Positions 9,905 through 16,986 of a stretch of 27,641 nucleotides of DNA are shown here, one piece after another. The notes below the pieces were generated by a model. It was not told the DNA's origin, did not search any database, and saw only the letters and a list, made by a program, of their open reading frames with translations. Location of the stretch: positions 1-27,641 of IMG/VR virus record IMGVR_UViG_3300033146_000708. One strand, given 5' to 3'. Both the position numbers and the translations under genes were made by a program. This stretch comes from a virus. Numbering within the stretch: the stretch's first letter is position 1; every line of letters starts with the position of its first letter.

Positions 9905-10306
9905 TTATAAGTTTCTTGCCTTTTCTAATAAGTTTTTTAAAATTATACATTTTTCATATTCTTCAATTTTTATGAAAAAATTCATATTTTCTAAAATCTG
10001 TTTTATTATTATTTCTTTATTATTATGATATCCTCTACATATATCTTCAAATGATAATTTAGAATATATTTTATTATAATCTTCAACTGCGATTATATAT
10101 TCTAATTCTTTATAATTAATATTTTTTTTAATATATTCTAAAATTTCTGTTTTAATTTTTTCATCATATTCTTTTTTTATACCATTCATATAAAAATTAA
10201 AATCTTCATTTGTTGTTGCAACAACTTCTAAATTATCATATTCCGAATCACCAACATTTATTTTAACTGTTGTTTTATTAATTATTTTTAAATTATTAAA
10301 TTTCAT
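9905..10306 (-). CDS. Unknown protein with a possible C-terminal UVR-like helix
   Basis: 133 residues from the preferred ATG at 10306 (MKFNNLKIINKTTVKINVGD). An upstream in-frame ATG at 10363 exists, but 10306 carries the ATTAATATG context. The first half is beta-prone. The second half ends in an amphipathic helix containing IEEYEKCIILKNLLEKA, which resembles the UVR motif (E-x-Y-E-x-A-x-x-L-R-D) used for protein contacts in UvrB/UvrC. The match is short and not diagnostic. No catalytic residues recognised. Confidence 0.55.
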   Translation of the reverse strand: MKFNNLKIINKTTVKINVGDSEYDNLEVVATTNEDFNFYMNGIKKEYDEKIKTEILEYIKKNINYKELEYIIAVEDYNKIYSKLSFEDICRGYHNNKEIIIKQILENMNFFIKIEEYEKCIILKNLLEKARNL

Positions 10307-10381
10307 ATTAATTATTTTTTCTATTTTTATTTTTCTTATATCAACTTTATTAATTAAAATCACTAACTTTACAAATATTTT

Positions 10382-10660
10382 TTAAGTTGTTGCAGTTGGT
10401 TCATCTTTTTCTACTTTTGAATCATTAATTACTTCATCAACAATTTCAGCATCTTCAAGATCAAAATCACCAATATCACCTAATTCATCTACATCTATAA
10501 TTTCTTCTGCATCTGCTTTCATAGTTTCTGCTTGATGTTTTTGCATCAATTCCATAAATTCACGTTTTGCTTTTTCTTCTTGACGTTTTTTAATTAAATT
10601 TCTTTCATTAACTCTAGCTCTATGTTTCTTTGCTGTATGTCTTCCTTTACTTTTTGGCAT
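10382..10660 (-). CDS. Small bipolar (basic N-terminus, acidic C-terminus) protein
   Basis: 92 residues. The first 35 are strongly basic (MPKSKGRHTAKKHRARVNER and on). The middle is helical (FMELMQKHQAETMKADAEE) and the end is acidic with repeated D/E-D-x-D-E clusters, finishing DEPTATT. The basic part may bind nucleic acid; the acidic tail could mask it or bind a partner. No family recognised. A TATAAATA sequence lies 20 bases upstream of the ATG, so this gene may have its own promoter within the operon. Confidence 0.65.
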   Translation of the reverse strand: MPKSKGRHTAKKHRARVNERNLIKKRQEEKAKREFMELMQKHQAETMKADAEEIIDVDELGDIGDFDLEDAEIVDEVINDSKVEKDEPTATT

Positions 10661-10679
10661 ATTTTTTATTTTTATTTTT

Positions 10680-10687
10680 TATTTATA
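10680..10687 (-). promoter_or_regulatory. TATAAATA, T4-late-type promoter candidate
   Basis: On the minus strand TATAAATA sits 20 bases before the ATG at 10660, inside a 101-base gap after pncA. It matches the T4 late promoter core exactly, but this 8-mer is expected many times by chance in such AT-rich DNA. Confidence 0.25.
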
Positions 10688-10761
10688 TTAAATTATTCTT
10701 TTTTTGTTTTTGAAAAATATTTCTTATTTTTTATCTTTCTTCATTTTTCACTTTTTGTTAT

Positions 10762-11403
10762 TTACAAGCAAAATGATTTTGATGTTTCAACAAAATCAAT
10801 TTCTAATTTTTCCAATTCTTGAATATATTTTTTTAAAATTTTTTCATCACCAATACCTCTTGTTGAAGCTAAATTTATAATTACTCTAAAACCAGCTTTT
10901 TTTAAATCTTTAACACCTTCACCAAGACAATAATTTAATGCAAGACCACCAACAATGAAAGTATCAACACCTAATATTTTTGCCATTTCAATGACACCTG
11001 TTGATATATTTTTTTTTAAATCATGATATATTGGACTATATGGATGCATATCTTTTTCTACTCCTTTATATACTAAAAAATCATATTCAGATGGTTTTGG
11101 TAATCCATCAATCAATTCAAAACCATATGTACCAACAACACAATGCTGATTCCACCTAATATCTACATTTTCTTCATCTACCTTACTAAATTGTGGATAT
11201 TTTTTATTTGCTGTCCAATATCCATTTGATGGATGTGCATCTTTACTCATAAATCTATATTTGGTAAATTTGGCATTATTGTTTAATTCTTCAACAATAT
11301 TATGTCCATCTTCAACAGGCAATTCACCAGGACAATTTGGTGTAAAACCATTTTGCGAATCAATATCAAAACTAATAGTTTTATTTTTATCTATTTTTAT
11401 CAT
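10762..11403 (-). CDS. pncA: Nicotinamidase (isochorismatase-fold), PncA-like
   Basis: 213 residues, the normal length for PncA. It hydrolyses nicotinamide to nicotinate and ammonia, feeding the Preiss-Handler route to NAD+. Visible landmarks: catalytic Asp15 in D-S-Q-N-G-F, metal-site residues D55-x-H57 (SKDAHP) and H87 (WNQHCVVGTYG), catalytic Lys113 (VYKGVEKDMHP), and the nucleophile Cys159 in VGGLALNYCLGEGV. All elements of the D-K-C triad and the metal site are in place, so the enzyme looks active. It follows nadE and a 31-residue mini-ORF in the same operon, with a 3-base gap. Another isochorismatase-family amidase is possible, but the motifs and the nadE neighbour favour nicotinamidase. 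Confidence 0.9.
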   Translation of the reverse strand: MIKIDKNKTISFDIDSQNGFTPNCPGELPVEDGHNIVEELNNNAKFTKYRFMSKDAHPSNGYWTANKKYPQFSKVDEENVDIRWNQHCVVGTYGFELIDGLPKPSEYDFLVYKGVEKDMHPYSPIYHDLKKNISTGVIEMAKILGVDTFIVGGLALNYCLGEGVKDLKKAGFRVIINLASTRGIGDEKILKKYIQELEKLEIDFVETSKSFCL

Positions 11404-11406
11404 AAT

Positions 11407-11502
11407 TTAATATTTTATATAATTTTCTCTTTTTTCATTATATGGATTTTCTCTTTTAAATTGAGATTTCATATGTCGTTGAATAACTGGTGTATCTTTC
11501 AT
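11407..11502 (-). CDS. 31-residue mini-ORF between nadE and pncA
   Basis: The ATG (11500-11502) overlaps the nadE stop in an ATGA, and the TAA (11407-11409) is 3 bases from the pncA start. The peptide begins MKDTPVIQRHMKSQFKREN and ends in KRENYIKY. It is basic and hydrophilic, with no membrane segment. Spacing this tight on both sides suggests a translated linker gene rather than chance. It may be an independent peptide, or the remnant of a nadE C-terminal extension separated by a stop. No family recognised. Confidence 0.5.
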   Translation of the reverse strand: MKDTPVIQRHMKSQFKRENPYNEKRENYIKY

Positions 11503-12284
11503 TTCATATAATCTTGTCCAACTTTTTTCATACTCATTAATTCATCAATCATCGATAAATAATCAATTAAAATAGCATCAACTTCATCATATCCAGATCT
11601 TGTTGATGTATGTCTATTTCTCCAATCTGGTAAAATTTGATCTAAATCTGTTGATGATATACCAAGACCATCAGTAGCATCACCATTAATACAGGACATC
11701 AATGCTTCTTTTTCTGATGTGATTAATTCATTATTTGCTAACCATTCTGACATATCATAAACTTCTGTTTTCCAAAGTTCTTGGATTAATCCATAATCTC
11801 CAACATCACCATGTAATGTCCAAAATCCCAATAATAATTCTGTCATATTATCTGTAGATAAAACAAGACCATTAAATTTTGATGCTAAATTATATAAATA
11901 TATCATTCTCATTCGAGCTTTTATATTTCCCATTCTTATTTTATATGCTTTATTATCATCATTATTTGGTACATCATCATCCCAATCATCTAATATCATA
12001 AATTCTTGTGATAAATCAATTTCTTTAAAATCTGTACAAAATAATTCACCTATTGCTTTTGCTCTACTTTGTTCTTCAACACTATTTGTATCAATAGTAA
12101 TTGAACGACCAATCAATGGTATATCGAGTTCATCACAAACAGGTTTAACTAATACTGCTACTAATGCAGAATCAATTCCACCACTTATACCTAACACTAA
12201 TGATTTAAGATTAGCTTTTATAATATATTCTTTAATCAAAATTCTCAAATTTTCAATTGTTTCTTTATAATCCAATTTTTTCAT
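11499..12284 (-). CDS. nadE: NH3-dependent NAD+ synthetase
   Basis: 261 residues, close to bacterial NadE without a glutaminase domain. It converts nicotinate adenine dinucleotide to NAD+ using ATP and ammonia. The N-type ATP pyrophosphatase P-loop is S34-G-G-I-D-S39 (LGISGGIDSALVAVL). Further family landmarks are S-T-D-N-M-T-E-L-L-L-G followed by FWTLHGDVGDYGLI, and a later D-G-L-G-I-S-S-T-D-L-D-Q-I-L block. It is the first gene of the leftward operon, divergent from deoC across a 116-base AT-rich gap. With pncA it supplies the two ends of nicotinamide-to-NAD+ salvage; nicotinate phosphoribosyltransferase and the adenylyltransferase are not in this window and would have to come from elsewhere in the genome or from the host. 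Confidence 0.92.
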   Translation of the reverse strand: MKKLDYKETIENLRILIKEYIIKANLKSLVLGISGGIDSALVAVLVKPVCDELDIPLIGRSITIDTNSVEEQSRAKAIGELFCTDFKEIDLSQEFMILDDWDDDVPNNDDNKAYKIRMGNIKARMRMIYLYNLASKFNGLVLSTDNMTELLLGFWTLHGDVGDYGLIQELWKTEVYDMSEWLANNELITSEKEALMSCINGDATDGLGISSTDLDQILPDWRNRHTSTRSGYDEVDAILIDYLSMIDELMSMKKVGQDYMK

Positions 12285-12338
12285 ACATCTATAATTTTAT
12301 AATTATACTATTTTTATTTTCATTTGTTTTTTATTAAA

Positions 12339-12346
12339 CAAAGATA
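12339..12346 (-). promoter_or_regulatory. Bacteroidota-type -7 element (TATCTTTG) upstream of nadE
   Basis: Minus-strand TATCTTTG fits the Bacteroidota consensus TAnnTTTG and lies about 55 bases before the nadE start. I do not see a clear -33 TTG at the usual spacing, so support is partial. It would serve the nadE-pncA operon with host RNA polymerase. Confidence 0.35.
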
Positions 12347-12373
12347 ACAAAAAAAAAGACATTTCATAATTAA

Positions 12374-12380
12374 TATATAA
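12374..12380 (+). promoter_or_regulatory. Candidate promoter element TATATAA before deoC
   Basis: TATATAA starts 27 bases before the deoC ATG in the divergent gap, matching the placement before 580 and 17802. No Shine-Dalgarno sequence is present between it and the ATG. Confidence 0.25.
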
Positions 12381-12400
12381 CTTAAAAATTATAAATTCAT

Positions 12401-13207
12401 ATGAAAAACATTTTTAATTACAAAAAATTCTTAAATGAAAAGAAGAATATAAATGAAAATCATGACAAAGTTTTTGAATATAATGATATAATAGATTATA
12501 CATTATTAGATAATAGTGTTGATGATAATGCAATTATTGAATTATGTGAAAAAGCTAAACGTTTTGAAACAAAATCTGTTTGTGTTATGCCAAAACATGT
12601 AAAAATTGCAAATGAACAATTAAAAGATTCATCTGTTTTAGTTTGTACTGTAATATCATTTCCTGAAGGGACATACTCATTAGAAGAAAAAGAAAATGAA
12701 ACGAATCAAGTTATTGCTAATGGTGCTGATGAAGTTGATATGGTTTTAAATTATCATTTATTAAAATCAGAATGGAAAGATAATCCAACTGATGAAAATA
12801 CTTTACCTATTTATAATGAATTAGTTGAAGAAGTAAAATCTTTAGTGAATATTTGTCATAATTCTACTAATAAGGATGGTGATCCTATCACATTAAAAGT
12901 TATTGTTGAATCTGGTTTATTGACTCTTGAACAAACAAGAACAACAACTGATATTTGCTTAGATGCTGGTGCTGATTATATTAAGACTTCAACAGGAATG
13001 GTTTCTGTTGGTGCTGAATTAGATAAAATAAAAGTAATGTCTGATACTATTAAACAAGCAAGTTCAAATATGAAAATTAAAGCATCTGGTGGAGTTAGAA
13101 CAATTGCTGATATAAAATCATATCTACCTTATGTTGATAGATTAGGAATGGGTTTTGGTAGTGTAGATAAATTAAATGGTTTAGATTCTAATTCCGAAGG
13201 TTATTAA
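12401..13207 (+). CDS. deoC: Deoxyribose-phosphate aldolase with a capsid-targeting-like N-terminus
   Basis: 268 residues. DeoC splits 2-deoxyribose-5-phosphate into acetaldehyde and glyceraldehyde-3-phosphate. Residues visible: D113 in the A-D-E-V-D-M-V strand, the Schiff-base lysine K195 in DAGADYIKTSTG, and the second lysine K227 in KASGGVRT, so the active site looks intact. The end (LGMGFGSVDKLNG) is a plausible variant of the phosphate-binding C-terminus. The first 13 residues, MKNIFNYKKFLNE, are not part of the aldolase fold and resemble the T4 internal-protein capsid targeting sequence, ending in L-N-E. First gene of the rightward enzyme operon; an endonuclease gene follows after 6 bases. 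Confidence 0.9.
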   Translation: MKNIFNYKKFLNEKKNINENHDKVFEYNDIIDYTLLDNSVDDNAIIELCEKAKRFETKSVCVMPKHVKIANEQLKDSSVLVCTVISFPEGTYSLEEKENETNQVIANGADEVDMVLNYHLLKSEWKDNPTDENTLPIYNELVEEVKSLVNICHNSTNKDGDPITLKVIVESGLLTLEQTRTTTDICLDAGADYIKTSTGMVSVGAELDKIKVMSDTIKQASSNMKIKASGGVRTIADIKSYLPYVDRLGMGFGSVDKLNGLDSNSEGY

Positions 13208-13213
13208 AAAATT

Positions 13214-14278
13214 ATGTTTATAGAAAAAGCAAATAAACTTCATAATTTAAAATATAATTATAGTTTAGTTAATTATATTAATAGTAAAACTAAAGTGAAA
13301 ATTATTTGTCCGATTCATGGTATTTTTGAACAAACACCAGAAAAACATTTGATTGGTCAAGGTTGTCCTAAATGTGCAAAAAATTATAAATTAAACACAT
13401 CACAATTTATAAAAAAAGTGAAAAAAATACATAAATCAAAATATGATTATTCTTTAGTTAATTATAAAAATATGAAAGAAAATATAAAAATAATATGTCT
13501 GTTTCATGGTGTTTTTGAGCAAACACCAAACAATCATTTAAATGGTAAAGGATGTCCAAAATGTGCAAAAAATAAAAAAATAACACAAAATTCATTTATA
13601 GAAAAAGCTAAAGAAAAACATGATGATAAGTATGACTATTCATTAGTTAATTATAAAAATAGTAAAACTAAAGTGAAAATTATTTGTCCGATTCATGGTA
13701 TTTTTGAACAAACACCAGACAATCATATTCATAAAAAATATGGATGTTCAAAATGTAATGGAAAATTTAAAAATACAAATGAATTTATAAACATTTCTGA
13801 AAAAAGTCATGATAAAAAATATAATTATAGTTTAGTTGATTATAAAAATGGTAAAACTAAAGTGAAAATTATTTGTCCGATTCATGGTGTTTTTGAACAA
13901 ACACCAGAAAAACATTTGATTGGTCAAGGTTGTCCTAAATGTAATAATAGTCATGGAGAAAATGAAATTGAAAAAATTTTAAATAATAAAAATATATTAT
14001 TTGAAACACAGAAAAAATTTAAAAATTGTAAAGATAAATATTATTTACCATTTGATTTTTATTTACCTGAATATAACCTTTGTATTGAATTTGATGGTAT
14101 TCAACATTTTAAACCTATTGATTATTTTGGTGGTGAAGAAAAATTTAAACTACAACAAAAACGAGATTCAATAAAAAATATATACTGTAAAGAAAATAAT
14201 ATTAATTTATTAAGAATAAAATATAATGAAAATATTAAAGAAAAAATAGAAACACTTAATAATTACATTAATGGATAA
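13214..14278 (+). CDS. Putative homing endonuclease: four DUF723-like modules plus PD-(D/E)XK nuclease
   Basis: 354 residues. Four tandem modules of about 60 residues cover residues 1-240. Each has the form K-x-H-x-x-K-Y-(D/N)-Y-S-L-V-(N/D)-Y, T/E-K/N-V/I-K-I-I-C-x-x-H-G-(I/V)-F-E-Q-T-P, then H...G-C-(P/S)-K-C. The C-x-x-H and C-x-x-C pairs look like zinc ligands of a ribbon-type DNA-binding unit. From about 245 a Vsr/DUF559-like nuclease follows: G-E-N-E-I helix, D281 in LPFDFYLPEY, E292-F-D294-G-x-Q-H, and a K-R-D...YC...LLRIKY end. Free-standing endonucleases of this kind spread by homing. It sits between deoC and the deoxyribosyltransferase gene and, unlike them, lacks the capsid-targeting-like start. 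Homing activity is inferred. Confidence 0.8.
   Translation: MFIEKANKLHNLKYNYSLVNYINSKTKVKIICPIHGIFEQTPEKHLIGQGCPKCAKNYKLNTSQFIKKVKKIHKSKYDYSLVNYKNMKENIKIICLFHGVFEQTPNNHLNGKGCPKCAKNKKITQNSFIEKAKEKHDDKYDYSLVNYKNSKTKVKIICPIHGIFEQTPDNHIHKKYGCSKCNGKFKNTNEFINISEKSHDKKYNYSLVDYKNGKTKVKIICPIHGVFEQTPEKHLIGQGCPKCNNSHGENEIEKILNNKNILFETQKKFKNCKDKYYLPFDFYLPEYNLCIEFDGIQHFKPIDYFGGEEKFKLQQKRDSIKNIYCKENNINLLRIKYNENIKEKIETLNNYING
13280..13942 (+). repeat. Intragenic DNA repeats in the endonuclease gene
   Basis: Module-encoding DNA is nearly identical between copies: 62 bases at 13280-13341 recur exactly at 13658-13719, and 13284-13375 recurs at 13851-13942 with one mismatch in 92. Such identity across three of four modules points to recent duplication or gene conversion. 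Confidence 0.9.
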
Positions 14279-14294
14279 AAAAAAAAAATGAAAT

Positions 14295-15275
14295 ATGAAA
14301 AAATTAAAGAAATATACTGAATTTTTATTTGAAAAGAAAAATATAGAAAATAATGAAGATTTTCAATTATTTTTTGATAAAGTTATGACATTATCAAATT
14401 CTGATATAATGGAATTAAGAGACGAGATTCAAAAAATTGCAGATAATATGTCTGTGAATGAAAATATCTATAATCTTAAAAGAAAGTTTAATTCGTGGTT
14501 TGATGATAGATTATTCAAATTTTTAATTAATAGAAAAAAAAGTTTTTATTTAAATATTATTGAGAAACTTAATCTCTTTGATTTAGAAAATTTAGATGAT
14601 GTTATGAAAAATTTTCATTTAAAATCAATAGATGGACTATATTTAGCTGGTGGTATGGATGCTAGTGAAGATACTGGTGCTGGATGGAGAATTGAAGTTG
14701 AAGAAGAATTTGAATTCAATAATCCTGGTAAATATAGTAAAGATGTAGATGAAATTAAAGTTGGTGATAAAATGATTATGCCAGCTTATGTTGTTGATGG
14801 TATATTTTTAGATAAAGTTTTATCTGATACAAAAAACACTTTAAAATTATATGATAAACCAGTTTTATTTAATCCAGTAAGAAAGGAAGTTGATAGAAAT
14901 AAAGATGATAAATTTGATAATTCTATTGATACTATGAAAGATCCAAATTGGGATGCTGAAGAAAATTCAGAACCATTTGATTTTTTTCAAAAAACTTTTG
15001 CTGGATCAATTGAACCTGATGATGAACATTTATTAAGAATTGCAACAGCTACATTTTTAGGATATAATCCTGATGCAGGTGCAGGAACATATGGTGAATT
15101 GGAATTATTATCAATGATTAGAAAACCATTATTTGTTTGGTTGACTGGGGATTATAATAATGATATGGGGAAATTCAAATTATGGAATATACCACATATA
15201 TCAAAAATTGCAAGAAATAAAGAAGAGATGAAAATTTTAGTTAAAGCGATCAAAAATACAACACAAATAAAATAA
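14295..15275 (+). CDS. Nucleoside 2-deoxyribosyltransferase-like protein with capsid-targeting-like N-terminus
   Basis: 326 residues. The first 13, MKKLKKYTEFLFE, match the capsid-targeting-like pattern and end in L-F-E. A helical segment of about 100 residues follows. The catalytic part starts near residue 115 with L-Y-L-A-G-G-M-D, then T-G-A-G-W-R, V-L-F-N-P-V, and finally N-P-D-A-G-A-G-T-Y-G-E-L, matching the family's nucleophile-glutamate region (G-T-x-x-E-L), followed by KPLFVW. The fold family includes nucleoside deoxyribosyltransferases and deoxynucleoside-5'-monophosphate N-glycosidases (Rcl/DNPH1). The second activity would release deoxyribose-5-phosphate, the DeoC substrate, but which reaction applies cannot be read from the sequence. 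It lies between two endonuclease genes. Confidence 0.75.
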   Translation: MKKLKKYTEFLFEKKNIENNEDFQLFFDKVMTLSNSDIMELRDEIQKIADNMSVNENIYNLKRKFNSWFDDRLFKFLINRKKSFYLNIIEKLNLFDLENLDDVMKNFHLKSIDGLYLAGGMDASEDTGAGWRIEVEEEFEFNNPGKYSKDVDEIKVGDKMIMPAYVVDGIFLDKVLSDTKNTLKLYDKPVLFNPVRKEVDRNKDDKFDNSIDTMKDPNWDAEENSEPFDFFQKTFAGSIEPDDEHLLRIATATFLGYNPDAGAGTYGELELLSMIRKPLFVWLTGDYNNDMGKFKLWNIPHISKIARNKEEMKILVKAIKNTTQIK

Positions 15276-15278
15276 ATA

Positions 15279-16184
15279 ATGCCTAAAAAAATAAGTGTTG
15301 AAAAAATATTAGAAACATTTGATAATAAACATCATAGTAAATATGATTATTCATTATCAGTTATAAAAAATACACATTCTAATATAAAAATAATTTGTTC
15401 AAAGCATGGAATATTTGAACAACGTGTTTCAAATCATATGAAAGGAAACATTTGTCCTTATTGTTCAGGTAGATTGAATAATTTATCAACATTTAAAGAA
15501 AAATCAATAAAAAAACATTTACATAAATATGATTATTCATTGGTTAATTATATAAATAACACAACAAAAGTGAAAATAATTTGTTCAAAACATGGTGTTT
15601 TTGAACAAATGCCTTTAGTACATCTTAAAGGTGGTGGTTGTCCAAAATGTGGTGGAACAAAAAAATTAAATACAAATGATTTTATACTAATATCAAAAGA
15701 AATACATGGAGATAAATATGATTATTCATTAGCTGAATATAAGACGGCTAAAAACAAAGTGAAAATTGTTTGTCCAGAACATGGTATTTTTGAACAAATA
15801 CCAGACAATCATTTAAGACGAAAACAAGGGTGTCCAATATGTAAAGAAAGTAAAGGTGAAAAAGAAATAAGAGTTTTATTAGAAAGTAAAAAAATTAATT
15901 TTATTTCACAAAAACGATTTGAAAAATGTAAAAATAAATTACCATTACCTTTTGATTTTTATTTACCAGATTACAATATGTGTATTGAATTTGATGGTAA
16001 ACAACATTTCAAACCAGTTGAACGTTGGGGTGGTGAAGAAGGTTTAATGATAAGAAAAAAGAAAGATAAAATTAAAAATAATTTCTGTAAAGAAAATAAT
16101 ATTAAATTATTAAGAATAAAATATAATGATAATATAAAAAATAAAATAGAAGAAAATGAAAACATACAATCATTTTTTAAATGA
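15279..16184 (+). CDS. Putative homing endonuclease: three DUF723-like modules plus PD-(D/E)XK nuclease
   Basis: 301 residues. Three zinc-ribbon-like modules span residues 5-188, each with KYDYSL, I-(I/V)-C-x-x-H-G-(I/V)-F-E-Q and a C-P-x-C knuckle. The nuclease follows: G-E-K-E-I helix near 192, D226 in LPFDFYLPDY, E237-F-D-G-K-Q-H, and LLRIKY close to the end. The same architecture as the gene at 13214, but with one module fewer and diverged sequence, so it is a relative rather than a fresh copy. It starts 3 bases after the deoxyribosyltransferase-like gene and its last 29 bases overlap the start of the next gene, as expected for an insertion tolerated at a gene boundary. No capsid-targeting-like start. 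Confidence 0.8.
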   Translation: MPKKISVEKILETFDNKHHSKYDYSLSVIKNTHSNIKIICSKHGIFEQRVSNHMKGNICPYCSGRLNNLSTFKEKSIKKHLHKYDYSLVNYINNTTKVKIICSKHGVFEQMPLVHLKGGGCPKCGGTKKLNTNDFILISKEIHGDKYDYSLAEYKTAKNKVKIVCPEHGIFEQIPDNHLRRKQGCPICKESKGEKEIRVLLESKKINFISQKRFEKCKNKLPLPFDFYLPDYNMCIEFDGKQHFKPVERWGGEEGLMIRKKKDKIKNNFCKENNIKLLRIKYNDNIKNKIEENENIQSFFK

Positions 16185-16986
16185 ATTAGCTGAAAATAAA
16201 TTAAAATATGCTGCATATGATTGGGATGATAATATATTAAATATGCCAACAAAAATACATTTACAAAAAAAAGAGAATGATAAATTTATATCTGTTGATA
16301 TTTCAACAGATGAATTTGTTAATTATCGAAATAAAATATCACAAAATCCAAAAGAAGGTGAATATAGAATTTATGATAATGATATAGCAAAAACATATGC
16401 AAATTTTGGTGATAATGATTTATTTATTAAAGAAACTAAAGAAGGATTAGATAAAAAATCATATGGACCAGCTTTTTATAATTTTATTAATACCTTAATT
16501 AATGGTGAAATATTTGCTATTATAACTGCACGAAGTGTTAGTCCATTAACTTTAAAGAAAAGTGTGGAAATAATTATATATGATTACTTATCTGAATCAC
16601 AACACCATCAAATGTTAGAAAATTTAATGGATTATTCAGATTTATTTGGAACTAATCCAGATTCTTTGATTGAACATTATTTAGAAAAATGTGATTATTA
16701 TCCTGTTAATTCTAAAGAATTTATTTCACGACATGAAGGTAATGTGGATCCAGCTAATCCAGAAATTGGGAAAAAAATAGCATTAAATGAATTTTCAAAA
16801 AGAATAGAACAATATGGTTTACAAACGAATAGAAATGTTAAATTAGGTTTTAGTGATGATGATACAGTAAATATTAATGCAATTACTAAACATTTTAATG
16901 AAATTAATGATATATATAATATTAATTATTATGTTTTTGATACATCGAATAATGATAAAAATAATATTATTAAAACAAAAATATGA
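16156..16986 (+). CDS. HAD-superfamily phosphatase-like protein with capsid-targeting-like N-terminus
   Basis: 276 residues. The start MKTYNHFLNE is the closest in the window to the T4 capsid targeting sequence MKTYQEFIAE. HAD motif I is Y-D22-W-D24-D-N, motif II is the threonine in I-I-T-A-R-S, a possible motif III lysine lies in E-I-G-K-K-I-A, and motif IV is G-F-S-D-D-D. The cap region between them is large (about residues 40-200). Substrate unknown; given deoC and the deoxynucleotidase-like neighbour, a nucleotide or sugar phosphate is plausible. The ATG lies inside the end of the preceding endonuclease gene, and the stop overlaps the next start (ATGA). Confidence 0.75.
   Translation: MKTYNHFLNELAENKLKYAAYDWDDNILNMPTKIHLQKKENDKFISVDISTDEFVNYRNKISQNPKEGEYRIYDNDIAKTYANFGDNDLFIKETKEGLDKKSYGPAFYNFINTLINGEIFAIITARSVSPLTLKKSVEIIIYDYLSESQHHQMLENLMDYSDLFGTNPDSLIEHYLEKCDYYPVNSKEFISRHEGNVDPANPEIGKKIALNEFSKRIEQYGLQTNRNVKLGFSDDDTVNINAITKHFNEINDIYNINYYVFDTSNNDKNNIIKTKI

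Noticed and set aside
10622-10822. Plus-strand open frame rich in Phe and Leu resembling a membrane protein
   Set aside because: Antisense of the start of the 92-residue gene and the end of pncA; composition explained by the complementary strand.
12285-12400. Riboswitch (NAD- or purine-type) in the nadE/deoC divergent gap
   Set aside because: No stable paired structure or conserved aptamer core visible; only A/T-rich promoter-like sequence.
15971-16252. Minus-strand open frame opposite the endonuclease and HAD genes
   Set aside because: Shadow of real genes on the other strand; low-complexity Leu/Ile/Phe/Ser composition typical of antisense AT-rich DNA.
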